Shown here: piece by piece, positions 1-8,525 of the stretch
Layout: every line of letters starts with the position of its first letter
Position numbering within the stretch: the stretch's first letter is position 1
DNA from: Streptomyces sp. CGMCC 4.7035
GTDB lineage: Bacteria > Actinomycetota > Actinomycetes > Streptomycetales > Streptomycetaceae
DNA: 64,000 bases
Assembly (NCBI RefSeq): GCF_031583065.1
Contig: NZ_CP134053.1
Coordinates: forward strand, 5,497,001 to 5,561,000
Direction of reading: 5' to 3'
The notes under the pieces: model-generated
The model's input: the letters and a program-made list of their open reading frames with translations, nothing else
The model's database searches: none
Told to the model about the DNA's origin: nothing
Translations under genes and position numbers: made by a program

Positions 1-2
1 TC

Positions 3-521
3 TCGGCTGTGATCGTGGGCATCTTCACGCTGGGCCGCCCCGCCGGGTTCAGCAAGGAGCGGATCTCGCAGACCGTCGAGAAGGGCCTCGCTCCCATCGC
101 GGCCATCCTGCTCATCGTCGGCGCCGGCGGCGGCTTCAAGCAGACGCTGATCGACTCCGGCGTGGGCCAGATGATCCTGGAGATCTCCAAGGACTGGTCG
201 ATACCCGCACTGTTGCTGGCCTGGCTGATCGCGGTGGCGATCCGGCTGGCGACGGGTTCCGCCACCGTGGCGACCATTTCGGCCGCCGGTCTGGTCGCCC
301 CGCTCGCGGCCGACATGTCGACCACGCACGCCGCCCTGCTGGTACTGGCCATCGGCGCCGGCTCGCTCTTCTTCAGCCATGTCAACGACGCCGGATTCTG
401 GCTGGTCAAGGAGTACTTCGGCCTGAGCGTCGGACAGACCCTCAAGACCTGGTCGGTCATGGAGACGATCATCTCGGTGGTTGCCGGGAGCCTGGTCCTG
501 CTGCTGTCCCTCGTGATCTAG
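3..521 (+). CDS. gntP: Gluconate:H+ symporter, GntP family (3' end only)
   Basis: This is the C-terminal part (about 172 residues) of a GntP-family permease that imports gluconate or a related sugar acid with protons. The reading frame is already open at the left edge, so the start lies outside the window. At least four hydrophobic segments are visible. The stretch around SGVGQMILE, the segment RLATGSATVATISAAGLVAP and the downstream FFSHVNDAGFW are characteristic GntP signatures. It ends 11 nt before the SDR gene, so it is very probably the first visible gene of an idonate/gluconate operon with the next two genes. The exact substrate (gluconate, idonate or another aldonate) cannot be read from the sequence. 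Confidence 0.9.
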   Translation, partial: SAVIVGIFTLGRPAGFSKERISQTVEKGLAPIAAILLIVGAGGGFKQTLIDSGVGQMILEISKDWSIPALLLAWLIAVAIRLATGSATVATISAAGLVAPLAADMSTTHAALLVLAIGAGSLFFSHVNDAGFWLVKEYFGLSVGQTLKTWSVMETIISVVAGSLVLLLSLVI

Positions 522-531
522 GGGTACCGGA

Positions 532-1314
532 ATGAGTCACCCTCTCTTCGACATCAGCGGCCGCACGGCGCTGGTGACCGGCTCCAGCCGCGGCATCGGG
601 CTCGCGCTCGCCCGCGGTCTGCTGGAGGCCGGCTGCACGGTGGTCCTCAACGGACGCGACGCCGACCGGCTCACGAAGGCGGCGGAGGAACTGTCCGGGA
701 ACGGGAACGCGAACGCGAACGGGGACGTGCACACGGCCGCGTTCGACGTGACCGACGGTCCCTCGGTCGCCGTCGGCATCGCTGATGTCGAGGAGCGGGT
801 GGGCCCACTGGACATCCTGGTCAACAACGCGGGCATGCAACTGCGCGCCCCGCTCCTGGAGTTCACGGACACGGACTGGCACCGAATCCTGGACACCAAC
901 TTGACCAGCGCGTTCCTGGTCGGCCGTGAGGCGGCGCGGCGGATGACCGAGCGCGGCCACGGGAAGATCATCAACATCTGCTCGCTGCAGAGCGAGGTGG
1001 TCCGCCCCGGCATCGCGCCGTACGCGGCGACCAAGGGCGCGCTGAAGATGCTCACCAAGGGCATGTGCGCGGACTGGGGCCCGCACGGCGTGCAGGTCAA
1101 CGGGCTCGGCCCCGGCTACATCGAGACCGAGCTCACCCGGCCGCTCGTCGAGGACGAGGAGTTCAGCGCCTGGGTGCGGCGACGCACCCCGGCGGGGCGC
1201 TGGGGGCGTACCGAGGACCTGGTGGGCGGGGTGCTGTTCCTCGCCTCCCCCGCGGCGGACTTCGTCGGCGGGCAGGTGCTGTACGTCGACGGCGGCATGA
1301 CCAGCGTTCTGTAG
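532..1314 (+). CDS. SDR-family oxidoreductase, gluconate 5-dehydrogenase-like
   Basis: A 260-residue classical short-chain dehydrogenase. It has the cofactor motif TGSSRGIG at residues 16-23, the NNAG motif near residue 99, a serine in NICSLQSE and the catalytic pair Y164/K168 in YAATK. The C-terminal PAGRWGRTEDLVGGVLFLAS and VLYVDGGM are typical of the gluconate 5-dehydrogenase (IdnO/Ga5DH) group, which interconverts gluconate and 5-ketogluconate with NAD(P)H. Its place between GntP and an idonate 5-dehydrogenase-like gene supports that role over a generic 3-oxoacyl-ACP reductase. Residues 56-63 are a short N/A/G-rich stretch encoded by hexanucleotide-like repeats (near 700-725), probably a surface loop. 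Confidence 0.85.
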   Translation: MSHPLFDISGRTALVTGSSRGIGLALARGLLEAGCTVVLNGRDADRLTKAAEELSGNGNANANGDVHTAAFDVTDGPSVAVGIADVEERVGPLDILVNNAGMQLRAPLLEFTDTDWHRILDTNLTSAFLVGREAARRMTERGHGKIINICSLQSEVVRPGIAPYAATKGALKMLTKGMCADWGPHGVQVNGLGPGYIETELTRPLVEDEEFSAWVRRRTPAGRWGRTEDLVGGVLFLASPAADFVGGQVLYVDGGMTSVL

Positions 1315-1335
1315 AAAGCAGAAAGGGGCCTGGCG

Positions 1336-2364
1336 ATGCTGGGTTGTGTGATCCACGGCCAGGGAGACCTGCGGGTCGACGAGTTGCCGGTCCCCGAGCC
1401 CGGTCCCGGGCAGGCACTGGTCGCCGTCCGCTACGGCGGGGTGTGCGGCTCGGACCTGCACTACTGGCGGCACGGCGGGGTCGGGGACTTCCGGCTGAAG
1501 GAGCCGATGGTGCTCGGGCACGAGGTGGTGGGGTCGGTCGTCGGCTACGGCGACGGTGCGTCGGGCCCGGCTGCCGGTACGGCGGTCGCCGTGCACCCGG
1601 CCACTCCGTGCGGGGTGTGCCCGGAGTGCGCGGACGGGCGGCGGAACGTCTGCCGCGACACGCGCTATCTGGGCAGCGCGGCCCGGTTCCCGCATGTCCA
1701 GGGCGGCTTCGCGGCGCACATCGTCGTACCGGCGGAGCAGTTGCGGCCGCTCCCGGCCGGTCTCGAACCGCGCCGGGCGGCGCTCGCCGAGCCGCTGTCG
1801 GTGGCACTGCACGCGGTACGGAGGGCCGGCGACTCGGTGGCCGGGCGGCATGTGCTGGTGACCGGCGCGGGGCCGATCGGCTGTCTGGTGGTGGCGGCCG
1901 CGAAGGCGGCGGGCGCGGCTTCGGTGACGGTCACGGACCTCCTGCCGCAGGCGCTACGGTTCGCCGCGGCGGCGGGCGCCGACACTCTCGTACGGGCGGA
2001 CGACCCGGACGACCCCGGGTGGCCCGCCGAGGTCGACGTGGCCGTCGAGGCGTCCGGGGTCGCCGCCGGGCTCGACACCTGTCTGCGGCTGGTGCGGCGC
2101 GGCGGGGTGGTGGTCCAGCTCGGCATGCTGCCGCCGGGACAGAGCCCCTTCGCCGGGAACCTGCTGGTGAGCCGGGAGATCGAGCTGCGCGGGGCGTTCC
2201 GCTTCGACACGGAGTTCGACGAGGCGCTGGAACTGCTCGCTGTCGAGCCGGCGTTCGACGCGCTGGTCAGCGCGGTGGTGCCGGTCCGGGAGGCGGAGTC
2301 GGCGTTCGCCCTGGCGGCGGACCGGAGCCGATCCTGCAAGGTGCTGCTGGACTTCGGCGCCTGA
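1336..2364 (+). CDS. Zinc-dependent dehydrogenase, L-idonate 5-dehydrogenase-like
   Basis: A 342-residue medium-chain, zinc-containing alcohol dehydrogenase. The catalytic zinc ligands C37 (VCGSDLHYW) and H62-E63 (LGHEVVG) are present, with the four structural-zinc cysteines C92, C95, C98 and C106. A Rossmann motif GAGPIGCLV follows near residue 176. The CGSDLHYW signature is shared by L-idonate 5-dehydrogenase, sorbitol dehydrogenase and their relatives. With the preceding gluconate 5-dehydrogenase-like SDR it would form the two-step conversion L-idonate to 5-ketogluconate to gluconate, fed by GntP. A GAAAGG ribosome site precedes the ATG. L-idonate is inferred from context; another polyol is possible. 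Confidence 0.82.
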   Translation: MLGCVIHGQGDLRVDELPVPEPGPGQALVAVRYGGVCGSDLHYWRHGGVGDFRLKEPMVLGHEVVGSVVGYGDGASGPAAGTAVAVHPATPCGVCPECADGRRNVCRDTRYLGSAARFPHVQGGFAAHIVVPAEQLRPLPAGLEPRRAALAEPLSVALHAVRRAGDSVAGRHVLVTGAGPIGCLVVAAAKAAGAASVTVTDLLPQALRFAAAAGADTLVRADDPDDPGWPAEVDVAVEASGVAAGLDTCLRLVRRGGVVVQLGMLPPGQSPFAGNLLVSREIELRGAFRFDTEFDEALELLAVEPAFDALVSAVVPVREAESAFALAADRSRSCKVLLDFGA

Positions 2365-2487
2365 CCACGGAGGCCCCGCCGGCGAGTCGGGTCTGTCACG
2401 GGCGGCGAGCAGGTCGCCGATCGCCGCCGTGATCTCGTGCGTTCCTTCGCGCGCCCTTCGAGGAGCTCTGACACCTGTCGACCAGTA

Positions 2488-2778
2488 CGACGTTCCGGGA
2501 TCGCGCCCGAGGACCTCGCGCCTTTCGCCGTCGGGATCAGCGGTCTGTCGTCCGAGATGATCCCGCGGCGGGCCGAGCAGTTGCACGGCGGCCGCTTTCC
2601 CGGGGAACGCTCCACCATCGCCTCGGCTGCGGCGACGCTCAGCCGGCTCGTGAAGGCCGCCACGGCGCACGGCCTGGACGTGGGAGCGCCGACGCCGGCC
2701 GAGCGGGCCGCCGACCGGGCCGTCGCGGACGGGCACGGTCAGGACGGGCTCGCCCGCCTCGCCACGGTGATGAGCGCC
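2488..2778 (+). pseudogene. C-terminal fragment of an NAD(P)-dependent imine-reductase-like protein
   Basis: One forward frame encodes about 95 residues that read like the C-terminal helical domain of 6-phosphogluconate-dehydrogenase-fold reductases (imine reductase / NAD(P)-binding group): APEDLAPFAVGISGLSSEMI, then a polar segment with GERSTIASAAATL, then ADGHGQDGLARLA. The N-terminal Rossmann domain is absent, there is no credible start, and the frame runs on as non-protein-like sequence. It is best read as a decayed remnant in the 450-bp interval between the idonate operon and the cytochrome b gene. The family assignment is from pattern recognition, not a search. Confidence 0.6.
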
Positions 2779-2796
2779 AGGCGTCGCCCGGCAGGC

Positions 2797-2814
2797 GGGA
2801 GTTCGACGACAGGG
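2797..2814 (-). repeat. Unpaired arm of a dispersed terminator-like repeat
   Basis: GGGAGTTCGACGACAGGG here is identical to the right arm of the perfect hairpin at 17732-17772, and the identity extends a further 7 bases to the left with one mismatch. The complementary arm is missing at this site. Both copies lie directly after the stop codon of a minus-strand gene. It looks like a decayed member of a small repeat family. Confidence 0.5.
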
Positions 2815-2815
2815 C

Positions 2816-3448
2816 CTACGGCCGCCACAGCGGATGCTCCCGCTCCGCCCACTCGCGGCGGACCAGTCCGGTCCGCAGTCCCCGCCGGGCCTCCGGGTCG
2901 CCGAGGGCCATGCCGATGTGGCCGGCGAGGACCACGCCGATCGTCAGGGCGAGCCAGTCGTGGACGAAGGTCGCCGAGGTGCGCCACATCAGCGGGGTGA
3001 GGTGGGTGAACCACATCAGCAGCCCCGTGCCGAGCATCACCAGCGTGGCGCCCGCGATCCAGGCCGCGTACGTCTTCTGGCCCGCGTTGAACTTGCCCGC
3101 GGGCCGGGACGCCCGTCGGTGGTCGCGGCGCAGGGCCGCACGCAGCCAGGTCCGGTCGTGCGGCCCCCAGCGGTTGAGATGGCCCAGGTCCGCGCGGAAG
3201 GCCCGGGAGGCCAGGCCCGCCAGAACCGGGACCGGGAGCAGGAGGCCCGCCCACTCGTGGATCCTCACCACCAGTTCGCGGCGGCCCACCAGTTCCGCGA
3301 ACGTGGGAATGTACAGGCAGGCCGCGGTGACCACGCACACACCCATCAGCACGGCCGTCGTGCGATGGACCCAGCGCTCCGCGCGCGTGAAGCGGCGCAC
3401 CCGGGCCGGGGCGGAGACGGGGTGCTCGGTGTCAGCTCGTGGGGGCAT
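2816..3448 (-). CDS. Membrane cytochrome b, formate-dehydrogenase-gamma / cytochrome b561 type
   Basis: A 210-residue integral membrane protein with four hydrophobic helices. Histidines suitable for b-heme ligation sit in RWVHRTTAVLM, VVRIHEWAGLLL, FVHDWLAL and VLAGHIGMAL. This is the pattern of the cytochrome b subunits that anchor periplasmic molybdoenzymes (FdnI-like and MsrQ-like functions). Its start overlaps the 3' end of the upstream molybdoenzyme gene by 17 bp, so the two are translationally coupled and probably form one membrane redox complex passing electrons between quinone pool and molybdenum cofactor. Confidence 0.82.
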   Translation of the reverse strand: MPPRADTEHPVSAPARVRRFTRAERWVHRTTAVLMGVCVVTAACLYIPTFAELVGRRELVVRIHEWAGLLLPVPVLAGLASRAFRADLGHLNRWGPHDRTWLRAALRRDHRRASRPAGKFNAGQKTYAAWIAGATLVMLGTGLLMWFTHLTPLMWRTSATFVHDWLALTIGVVLAGHIGMALGDPEARRGLRTGLVRREWAEREHPLWRP

Positions 3449-4205
3449 CGTCCCGCCCGTTCGACCGGCCGACCCATGCGTCGACGTCGTAGCCGCGGTC
3501 CTCCCAGTAGCCGGGGCGCACGTCCTGGGTGACGGTGATGCCGGAGAGCCACTTGGCGGACTTGTAGAAGTACATGGGGGCGACGTAGAGGCGGACCGGG
3601 CCGCCGTGGTCGTGAGTCAGCGGCTTGTCCTGCATCCTCAGGGCGACCAGGACGTCGGCGCGGCGTGCCTGGTGGAGGGTGAGGCTCTCGGTGTACGCCC
3701 CGTCGAAGCAGGTGAAGCGCACGGCGCCGGCCGAGGAACGGACGCCCGCCGCGTCCAGCAGCGTGGACAGCCGTACCCCTTCGAACGGCGTCTTCGGCAC
3801 CCGCCAGCCGGTGACGCACTGGACGTCGTGCACCAGCCGGGTCTGCGGCAGGGCGCGCAGGTCGGCGAGCGTGTAGGTCTTCGGGTGGTCGACCAGGCCG
3901 TCGACCGTGAGGCGGTAGTTCGTGTCGTTCCTGTGCGGGACGGACGCTGTCACCGAGTAGTAGCGGAAGCCGCCGCCGTTGGGCAGCAGGCCGGTCAGTC
4001 CCGTCGGGTCCTTGCCGGAGACGCTGCCCAGGAAGCCCTCCATGCCGCGCTGGAGCGTGGGCGCGGCAAGGACGCCGAGCGCGCCGAGGCCCAGGGTGCC
4101 CAGCAGGACCCGGCGGCCGATCGGGGTACCGCCCGCCTCGGGTTCCGGCGTCTCCCGGTCGGCGGGCTCCGGGGCGTCCCGCTCTTCGGGTCGTTCAGGG
4201 TTCAC
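3432..4205 (-). CDS. Sulfite-oxidase-family molybdopterin oxidoreductase (YedY/MsrP-like)
   Basis: A 257-residue protein from a GTG start. An earlier in-frame ATG at 4325 would add a leader without protein-like composition. The N-terminus has a twin-arginine-like motif (IGRRVLLGTLGLGALGVL), so the protein is probably exported folded or anchored by Tat. The molybdopterin-binding fold of sulfite oxidases follows, with the molybdenum-ligand cysteine C130 in HDVQCVTGW and the characteristic AYTESLTL and LYVAPMYFYKSAKW segments. Together with the overlapping cytochrome b gene it resembles MsrP/MsrQ-type or related two-gene systems. Whether it repairs methionine sulfoxide or oxidises another substrate cannot be decided. 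Confidence 0.82.
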   Translation of the reverse strand: MNPERPEERDAPEPADRETPEPEAGGTPIGRRVLLGTLGLGALGVLAAPTLQRGMEGFLGSVSGKDPTGLTGLLPNGGGFRYYSVTASVPHRNDTNYRLTVDGLVDHPKTYTLADLRALPQTRLVHDVQCVTGWRVPKTPFEGVRLSTLLDAAGVRSSAGAVRFTCFDGAYTESLTLHQARRADVLVALRMQDKPLTHDHGGPVRLYVAPMYFYKSAKWLSGITVTQDVRPGYWEDRGYDVDAWVGRSNGRDDAPTS

Positions 4206-4392
4206 ACAACAATTCGAGCACCTGGCATGCCCTCGGGGCCAGCGGTACCGGCTTCCCGTCAGGATTCCGTAATCACTTCTCACCCGGTTCTCAGGAAGTG
4301 GATCAAGTCGCAGGAAGTGGATCACTCGGCTCGCGTACGGGAATTCCGGGGGCTCTCCCTCAGGAACTCCCGGATCTCTCCGTCGGGAGTCG

Positions 4393-5346
4393 TCATGCCG
4401 CCCCCAGCGCGGTGTCGCGCGCGACCCGGAAGGCGTTGAACGGGTCCCGGTCCGGGTAGGACCACGGCGCCGGGGTCGCGTACGCCCCGATGCGCTGGAA
4501 CAGGGCGGCCGCCTCGGCGCCCCGGCCCTCGCAGTACTTGGCGTGGGCGAGGAAGTTGAGGTCGATGTAGCGGCGCGGGTGGTCCTCGCGCTCCCACTCC
4601 AGCCACCAGTCGAACGCGGCCTTCATCACCTGGCGGGCCCGCCGTCCGACCCAGTGCCCGGAGGCGACGGGGTCGGCGGGCTCGGTGCCGGCGTTGGCCA
4701 GCACGCGGTAGCGCTCGGCGTGCGCCACGACCGGGAGGATGGCGAGCGGAGAGTCCGCGGGGGCCTGTTCGGCGGCCCAGTTGGCGAAGTCGTAGACCTC
4801 GTGCAGCGGGTCCTGGCCGACCTCCGGGTGGCGCTCGGCGAGCCGGGCGACCATCAGGTGGTGCGCGTGGTGGTGGTCGGGGTAGCGGGCGCGGATCTGG
4901 TCGAAGAGGCGGACCACGTCCTCCTCGGTGCCGAGCGAACGCTCCAGGATCAGCCGGCCGAGCCAGGGCGTCGGGTCCTCGGGGGCGAGCGCGGCCGCGG
5001 CCCCGCAGGCCTCGCGGGCCGCCTCCGGGCGCTCCTTGCCCCGCAGCGCGCGGTGGACGGTGGCGTGGGCGACGAGGACGGAGGCGCAGGGCGACTCGGG
5101 TTCGGCACGCTGCCAGTCGCGGGCCCAGGGCAGCGCGGCGGGCTCCTGCGCGAGGACGGTGACGCGGTGTCCGCGACGGTCCCAGTCGTCACGCGTCGCG
5201 GCCAGCAGGGCGCGCACGAGGGCCCAGCGCCCCCGGGCGAGAGAGGCCCGGGCGGCGACGAGCTCGGTGTCGTCGAGTGCGGCGTCGAAGGTACGGGCCG
5301 CGCGCTTGCGGCCGCGACCGAACGACGGTGGGGGTGGGGGTGGCAC
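4393..5346 (-). CDS. Hypothetical protein with TPR-like helical repeats
   Basis: A 317-residue soluble protein beginning with a proline run (MPPPPPPSFGRGRKR). The rest is alpha-helical and rich in A, R, E and W. Segments such as LARGRWALVRALL, ACGAAAALAPEDPTPWLGRL and AKYCEGRGAEAAALFQRIG have the length and residue spacing of tetratricopeptide-like repeats. No catalytic motif is evident. Proteins of this type recur in Streptomyces as conserved hypotheticals. It stands alone, with 187 bp to the molybdoenzyme gene downstream and about 210 bp to the flavoprotein gene upstream. An interaction or scaffold role is only a guess. Confidence 0.7.
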   Translation of the reverse strand: MPPPPPPSFGRGRKRAARTFDAALDDTELVAARASLARGRWALVRALLAATRDDWDRRGHRVTVLAQEPAALPWARDWQRAEPESPCASVLVAHATVHRALRGKERPEAAREACGAAAALAPEDPTPWLGRLILERSLGTEEDVVRLFDQIRARYPDHHHAHHLMVARLAERHPEVGQDPLHEVYDFANWAAEQAPADSPLAILPVVAHAERYRVLANAGTEPADPVASGHWVGRRARQVMKAAFDWWLEWEREDHPRRYIDLNFLAHAKYCEGRGAEAAALFQRIGAYATPAPWSYPDRDPFNAFRVARDTALGAA

Positions 5347-5555
5347 CGCGGTGATTCCTTACAGAACGCGGCTTGTCAGGATGCGGTCACGCACAGCAAA
5401 ACCTCCACCAATGGTTTCCGTCAAGGGTCGACCAAGACAGTGCTGCCTTCCAACCATCCGTGGGCGCAAGGGGATTGAGGCCCGGGCGGACTGCGCGGGA
5501 CCGTGACCCCACGCGCCCGCGCCCCCGATCCGCACTGGTCGGAGCCCCTGGCCGG

Positions 5556-7211
5556 CTATCCGACCGCCTTCGCCGCCGCCCGCCCGGCCGTGCGTCCCGA
5601 GAACAGGCAGCCGCCGAGGAACGTGCCCTCCAGGGAGCGGTAGCCGTGGACGCCGCCGCCACCGAAGCCCGCCGCCTCCCCGGCCGCGTACACGCCCGCC
5701 AGCGGGTCGCCGCCCTCGGCCAGCACCCGGGAGGAGAGGTCGGTCTCCAGACCGCCGAGCGTCTTGCGCGTGAGGATGTTCAGGCGCACCGCGATCAGCG
5801 GGCCGGCCTTGGGGTCGAGGATGCGGTGCGGGGCGGCGGTGCGGATCAGCCGGTCGCCGAGGAACCTGCGGGCCCCGCGGATCGCCGTGACCTGGAGGTC
5901 CTTGGTGAAGGGGTTCAGGATCTCCCGGTCGCGCGCGACGATCTCGCGGCGCAGTTCGGCCTCGTCGATGAGCGGCTCCTTGGTGAGCGCGTTCATCCCG
6001 CGCACCAGCGCGCCCAGGTCCTTCTCGACGACGAAGTCGACGCCGTTGTCCATGAACGCCTTGACCGGTCCGGGCACCTCCGCCCGCGCCCGCCCGATCA
6101 CGTCCCTGACCGACTTGCCGGTGAGGTCGGGGTTCTGCTCGGAGCCCGAGAGTGCGAACTCCTTGCCGATGATCTTCTGGTCGAGCACGAACCAGGTGTA
6201 CTCGTACCCGGTCCTCATGATGTGTTCGAGCGTGCCGAGGGTGTCGAAGCCGGGGAAGAGCGGGACGGGCAGCCGCCGGCCGCGGGCGTCGAGCCAGAGG
6301 GAGGAGGGACCCGGCAGGATGCGGATGCCGTGGTTCTCCCAGATCGGGTTCCAGTTCTGGAGACCCTCCGTGTAGTGCCACATGCGGTCGCGGTTGATCA
6401 GTCGGGCGCCCGCCTCCTCGGCTATGCCGAGCATCTTGCCGTCGACATGCGCGGGCACGCCGGAGACCATCCGCTCCGGCGGGCTGCCGAGGCGCTGCGG
6501 CCAGTTGGCGCGCACCAGGTCGTGATTGCCGCCGATGCCGCCCGACGTGATGATCACCGCCTGGGCCTTGAACTCGAAGGCACCGGTCACCGTGCGACTG
6601 CTGGCCTTGCCCCGCGGCGCGTCCGACGGCTCCAGGACCTCGCCGGTGACGGTGTCGACGGCACCCGCGCTGCGCGACAGTCCCGTGACGCGGTGGCGGA
6701 ACTTCAGCTGGACGAGACCGCGCGCCACCCCGGCACGCACCCGCCGCACGAACGGCTCGATCACCCCGGGGCCGGTCCCCCAGGTGATGTGGAAGCGGGG
6801 AACGGAGTTGCCGTGACCGTTGGCGTCGTAGCCACCACGTTCGGCCCAGCCGACCACCGGGAAGAAGCGCACTCCCTGCCCGTGCAGCCAGGCCCGCTTC
6901 TCACCCGCCGCGAAGTCGACGTACGCCTCCGCCCACTTGCGCGGCCAGTGGTCCTCCGGACGGTCGAAGGCGGCCGTGCCCATCCAGTCCTGGAGGGCGA
7001 GCGCGTGACTGTCCCTGATCCGCAGGCGGCGCTGCTCCGGCGAGTCCACGAAGAAGAGACCGCCGAAGGACCAGAAGGCCTGGCCGCCCATCGACTGCTC
7101 CGGCTCCTGGTCGAGGAGGATCACCTTCCGTCCGGCGTCCACCAGTTCCGCGGTCGCCGTGAGCCCGGCGAGGCCTGCCCCGATCACGATGACATCAGCG
7201 TCGTAGGCCAT
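5556..7211 (-). CDS. FAD-binding dehydrogenase, KstD / fumarate-reductase-like
   Basis: A 551-residue flavoprotein. I chose the ATG at 7211 because it follows a GAGAGGAC ribosome site and puts the FAD-binding motif VIVIGAGLAGL at residues 7-17, as is usual for the family; a longer reading to 7301 lacks support. Other family marks are the GGQAFWSFGG segment, the GGIGGNHDLVRANWP region and a C-terminal FAD-contact region GVYAAGEAAGFGGGG. It belongs to the fumarate-reductase / 3-ketosteroid-1-dehydrogenase superfamily, and the substrate is probably an enone or acyl intermediate. Its promoter carries the palindrome at 7239-7254 shared with the acyl-CoA island at 10.5-16 kb, which suggests co-regulation. 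Confidence 0.85.
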   Translation of the reverse strand: MAYDADVIVIGAGLAGLTATAELVDAGRKVILLDQEPEQSMGGQAFWSFGGLFFVDSPEQRRLRIRDSHALALQDWMGTAAFDRPEDHWPRKWAEAYVDFAAGEKRAWLHGQGVRFFPVVGWAERGGYDANGHGNSVPRFHITWGTGPGVIEPFVRRVRAGVARGLVQLKFRHRVTGLSRSAGAVDTVTGEVLEPSDAPRGKASSRTVTGAFEFKAQAVIITSGGIGGNHDLVRANWPQRLGSPPERMVSGVPAHVDGKMLGIAEEAGARLINRDRMWHYTEGLQNWNPIWENHGIRILPGPSSLWLDARGRRLPVPLFPGFDTLGTLEHIMRTGYEYTWFVLDQKIIGKEFALSGSEQNPDLTGKSVRDVIGRARAEVPGPVKAFMDNGVDFVVEKDLGALVRGMNALTKEPLIDEAELRREIVARDREILNPFTKDLQVTAIRGARRFLGDRLIRTAAPHRILDPKAGPLIAVRLNILTRKTLGGLETDLSSRVLAEGGDPLAGVYAAGEAAGFGGGGVHGYRSLEGTFLGGCLFSGRTAGRAAAKAVG

Positions 7212-7238
7212 GCGCCCGTCCTCTCGCGGTGACTGGTG

Positions 7239-7254
7239 ACTACCGGTCGGTATG
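7239..7254. promoter_or_regulatory. TetR-type operator, site 1 of the CATACCGACCGGTATG family
   Basis: On the minus strand the sequence is CATACCGACCGGTAGT, matching 14 of 16 positions of the perfect palindrome at 37856-37871. It lies about 28 bp upstream of the flavoprotein start, where repressor binding would block transcription. Confidence 0.55.
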
Positions 7255-7440
7255 TTGTCACTGACGGGCCAGATCCTTCGGCAGAAGAGTGATCGCGTCA
7301 ACTGCCTGTTTTCCGGGTACTCGCACTGTCGGCAAACTCACGCCGTAGGTTCGTCGAGCACGGGCGGGTCACAGCCAGGAGCGCTAAAGTCAGCGTGATA
7401 CGCATCCTCGTGACCCCGCTGAATCCTTGAGGTACGCAGC

Positions 7441-8334
7441 GTGTCGGTACTGGTTCTGGCTCTCGCCGTGAGCGCGGCCTTCTGCCTGGGCACCGGGTTT
7501 GTGCTGCAACAACACGCCGCCCAGCAGGCTCCGCTGAGTGACTTCCTCTCCCCCCGGCTGCTGCTGGACCTGATGAAGATGCCGCGCTGGCTCGGCGGCA
7601 TCGGCCTGATGGTGGCCGGCATGATCCTCAGCGCGATAGCGCTGTCCCAGGGCGAGCTCTCGCTGGTGGAGCCGCTGGTCGCCACGAACCTGCTGTTCGC
7701 GATGGCCGAGTCGCGCCGGGTGACCAAGCAGCCGCTGGGTCGCCAGGGCTGGGGCGGGCTCGCGCTGCTCGCCGGCGGCGTCACGGCGTTCATCGTGGCG
7801 GCTCAGCCCAAGGGGGGTGTCGCCGTCACCGATCCCCTACGGCACTGGCTGATCATCGGGGTGATGGTCGGTGTCGCGCTGTTGCTGACGACGTATGCGA
7901 AGAAGTCCCGGCTGATCATCGGGCCGGTGCTGCTGGGGCTTGCGGCGGGGCTGCTGTACGGCGTGCAGGACGCGCTCACCCGGGTCAGCGGTCAGCGGCT
8001 CACGGAGGGCGGTTGGACGGAGTTCATCACGGGCTGGCAGCCGTACGGCGTGCTGGTGCTCGGCGTGACGGGCCTTCTCCTGGTGCAGAGCGCGTTCGAG
8101 ACGGCTCCGCTGCGGATGTCCCTGCCCGCGCTCACCGCGGCGCAGCCACTGGCGGGGATCATCTGCGGGGTGGGCTTCCTCGGCGACCGGCTGCGCACCG
8201 ACGTGGGCGCACTGGCCTGGCAGGCGGCGGGCCTGGCGGCGATCGTCCTCGGCATCGTGCTGCTCGGACTGCACCCGGCGATGCCACGGGGGTCGGCGAC
8301 ACCGGAGCGGGAGAAGAACCTGCAACCGGGCTGA
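7441..8334 (+). CDS. DMT-family (EamA-like) transporter
   Basis: A 297-residue integral membrane protein with nine to ten hydrophobic helices and a GTG start preceded by a GAGGT ribosome site. The opening helix VLVLALAVSAAFCLGTGFVL, the segment SLVEPLVATNLLFAMAES and the second-half counterpart LRMSLPALTAAQPLAGIICG are the two pseudo-symmetric halves of drug/metabolite transporters. Streptomyces have many such proteins, most of unknown cargo. It is divergent from the flavoprotein gene and has no obvious operon partner. Confidence 0.85.
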   Translation: MSVLVLALAVSAAFCLGTGFVLQQHAAQQAPLSDFLSPRLLLDLMKMPRWLGGIGLMVAGMILSAIALSQGELSLVEPLVATNLLFAMAESRRVTKQPLGRQGWGGLALLAGGVTAFIVAAQPKGGVAVTDPLRHWLIIGVMVGVALLLTTYAKKSRLIIGPVLLGLAAGLLYGVQDALTRVSGQRLTEGGWTEFITGWQPYGVLVLGVTGLLLVQSAFETAPLRMSLPALTAAQPLAGIICGVGFLGDRLRTDVGALAWQAAGLAAIVLGIVLLGLHPAMPRGSATPEREKNLQPG

Positions 8335-8525
8335 CGGACACCGCGCGGCGCGGGTTCCACACTCCCCCGCGCCCCGGATGCCGACCGGGATCCCCCCTCA
8401 GGACGGACTTCCCCGGCGACCGGCCGCACACCGACGCGGACGCGCCGACCCGGAACGCTGCACGGCTGACACCATCCTCCGGTTCGGCGCTCCCCCGCGT
8501 CCGGGCGAACTGCTTGGATGGGCCC

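Noticed and set aside
2365..2487. Intact small gene between the idonate dehydrogenase and the reductase remnant
   Set aside because: The frame from the GTG at 2437 has no ribosome site and no protein-like sequence before the reductase fragment.
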